Of a stretch of 44,792 nt of DNA, positions 44,782 through 44,792 are shown piece after piece; position 1 is the first letter of the stretch, and the number at the start of each line of letters is the position of its first letter. This stretch comes from Colwellia sp. D2M02 (GTDB lineage Bacteria > Pseudomonadota > Gammaproteobacteria > Enterobacterales > Alteromonadaceae), in NCBI RefSeq assembly GCF_018860755.1, contig NZ_JAHKPW010000056.1, forward strand, positions 1 through 44,792, read 5' to 3'. The notes beneath the pieces are model-generated. The model was not told the origin of the DNA. It did not search any database and worked only from the letters and a program-made list of their open reading frames with translations. The position numbers and the translations under genes are program-made.

Positions 44782-44792
44782 CGCGGGATGGA
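44782..44792 (+). tRNA. tRNA-fMet, 5' end only (cut by window edge)
   Basis: The last 11 bases, CGCGGGATGGA, match the start of initiator tRNA (E. coli CGCGGGGTGGA), including the characteristic first C. The upstream stable-RNA promoter agrees. Only the acceptor strand and the beginning of the D-arm are inside the window. Confidence 0.6.

Overview
The window reads as ordinary chromosomal core of a marine, AT-rich gammaproteobacterium, most likely Alteromonadales of the Colwellia/Thalassotalea type. This rests on the protein families, on the use of TTG and GTG starts, and on several gene neighbourhoods shared with Escherichia coli or Vibrio/Shewanella: gltX beside valine tRNAs, uvrY-uvrC-pgsA-tRNA(Gly-Cys-Leu), fabA convergent with rmf, and rlmKL-uup. 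No phage, integrase, transposase, CRISPR array or secondary-metabolite cluster was found. The species is inferred, not proven.

Layout. 1-445: a nested inverted-repeat element, then a LexA box in front of a divergent sulA. 1.1-8.4 kb: ygiQ-type radical SAM enzyme, TPR-GGDEF diguanylate cyclase, ABC-F protein YbiT and rRNA methyltransferase RlmJ, mostly separated by clear terminators. 8.5-13.3 kb: a long U32 peptidase-family protein, a GST-like protein and a membrane-anchored FMN glutamate-synthase-domain protein. 13.7-16.3 kb: a large PKD/leucine-rich-repeat lipoprotein. 16.5-19.5 kb: DEAD-box helicase and gltX. 19.7-20.8 kb: six tandem tRNA-Val(UAC) genes in 192-194 bp units with one stringent-type promoter. 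21.0-24.0 kb: a DUF3313 lipoprotein and a large repeat-bearing exported protein. 24.2-31.3 kb: small TPR-like and S4 proteins, GNAT, a pentapeptide-repeat potassium-channel fusion, proS, DUF4156 lipoprotein, alaA and a YceI-like protein. 31.7-36.3 kb: eight tRNA genes (Gly x4, Leu x3, Cys) downstream of pgsA, uvrC and uvrY. 36.5-44.5 kb: a small basic protein, fabA with a FabR-like operator, a broken rmf, a DUF3466 exported protein, uup, a glutaredoxin-like gene and rlmKL. The right edge enters an initiator tRNA gene.

Theme. Much of the region serves translation: two ABC-F ATPases, rRNA methyltransferases RlmJ and RlmKL, a probable RNA-modifying U32 protein, a DEAD-box helicase, two tRNA synthetases and fifteen tRNA genes (one partial). 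Against that background the most striking observation is that the ribosome hibernation gene rmf is present at its syntenic place beside fabA, has a good ribosome binding site and a recognisable C-terminus, but carries two in-frame stop codons (TAG and TAA), both where E. coli RMF has glutamine. It was missed by simple ORF calling.
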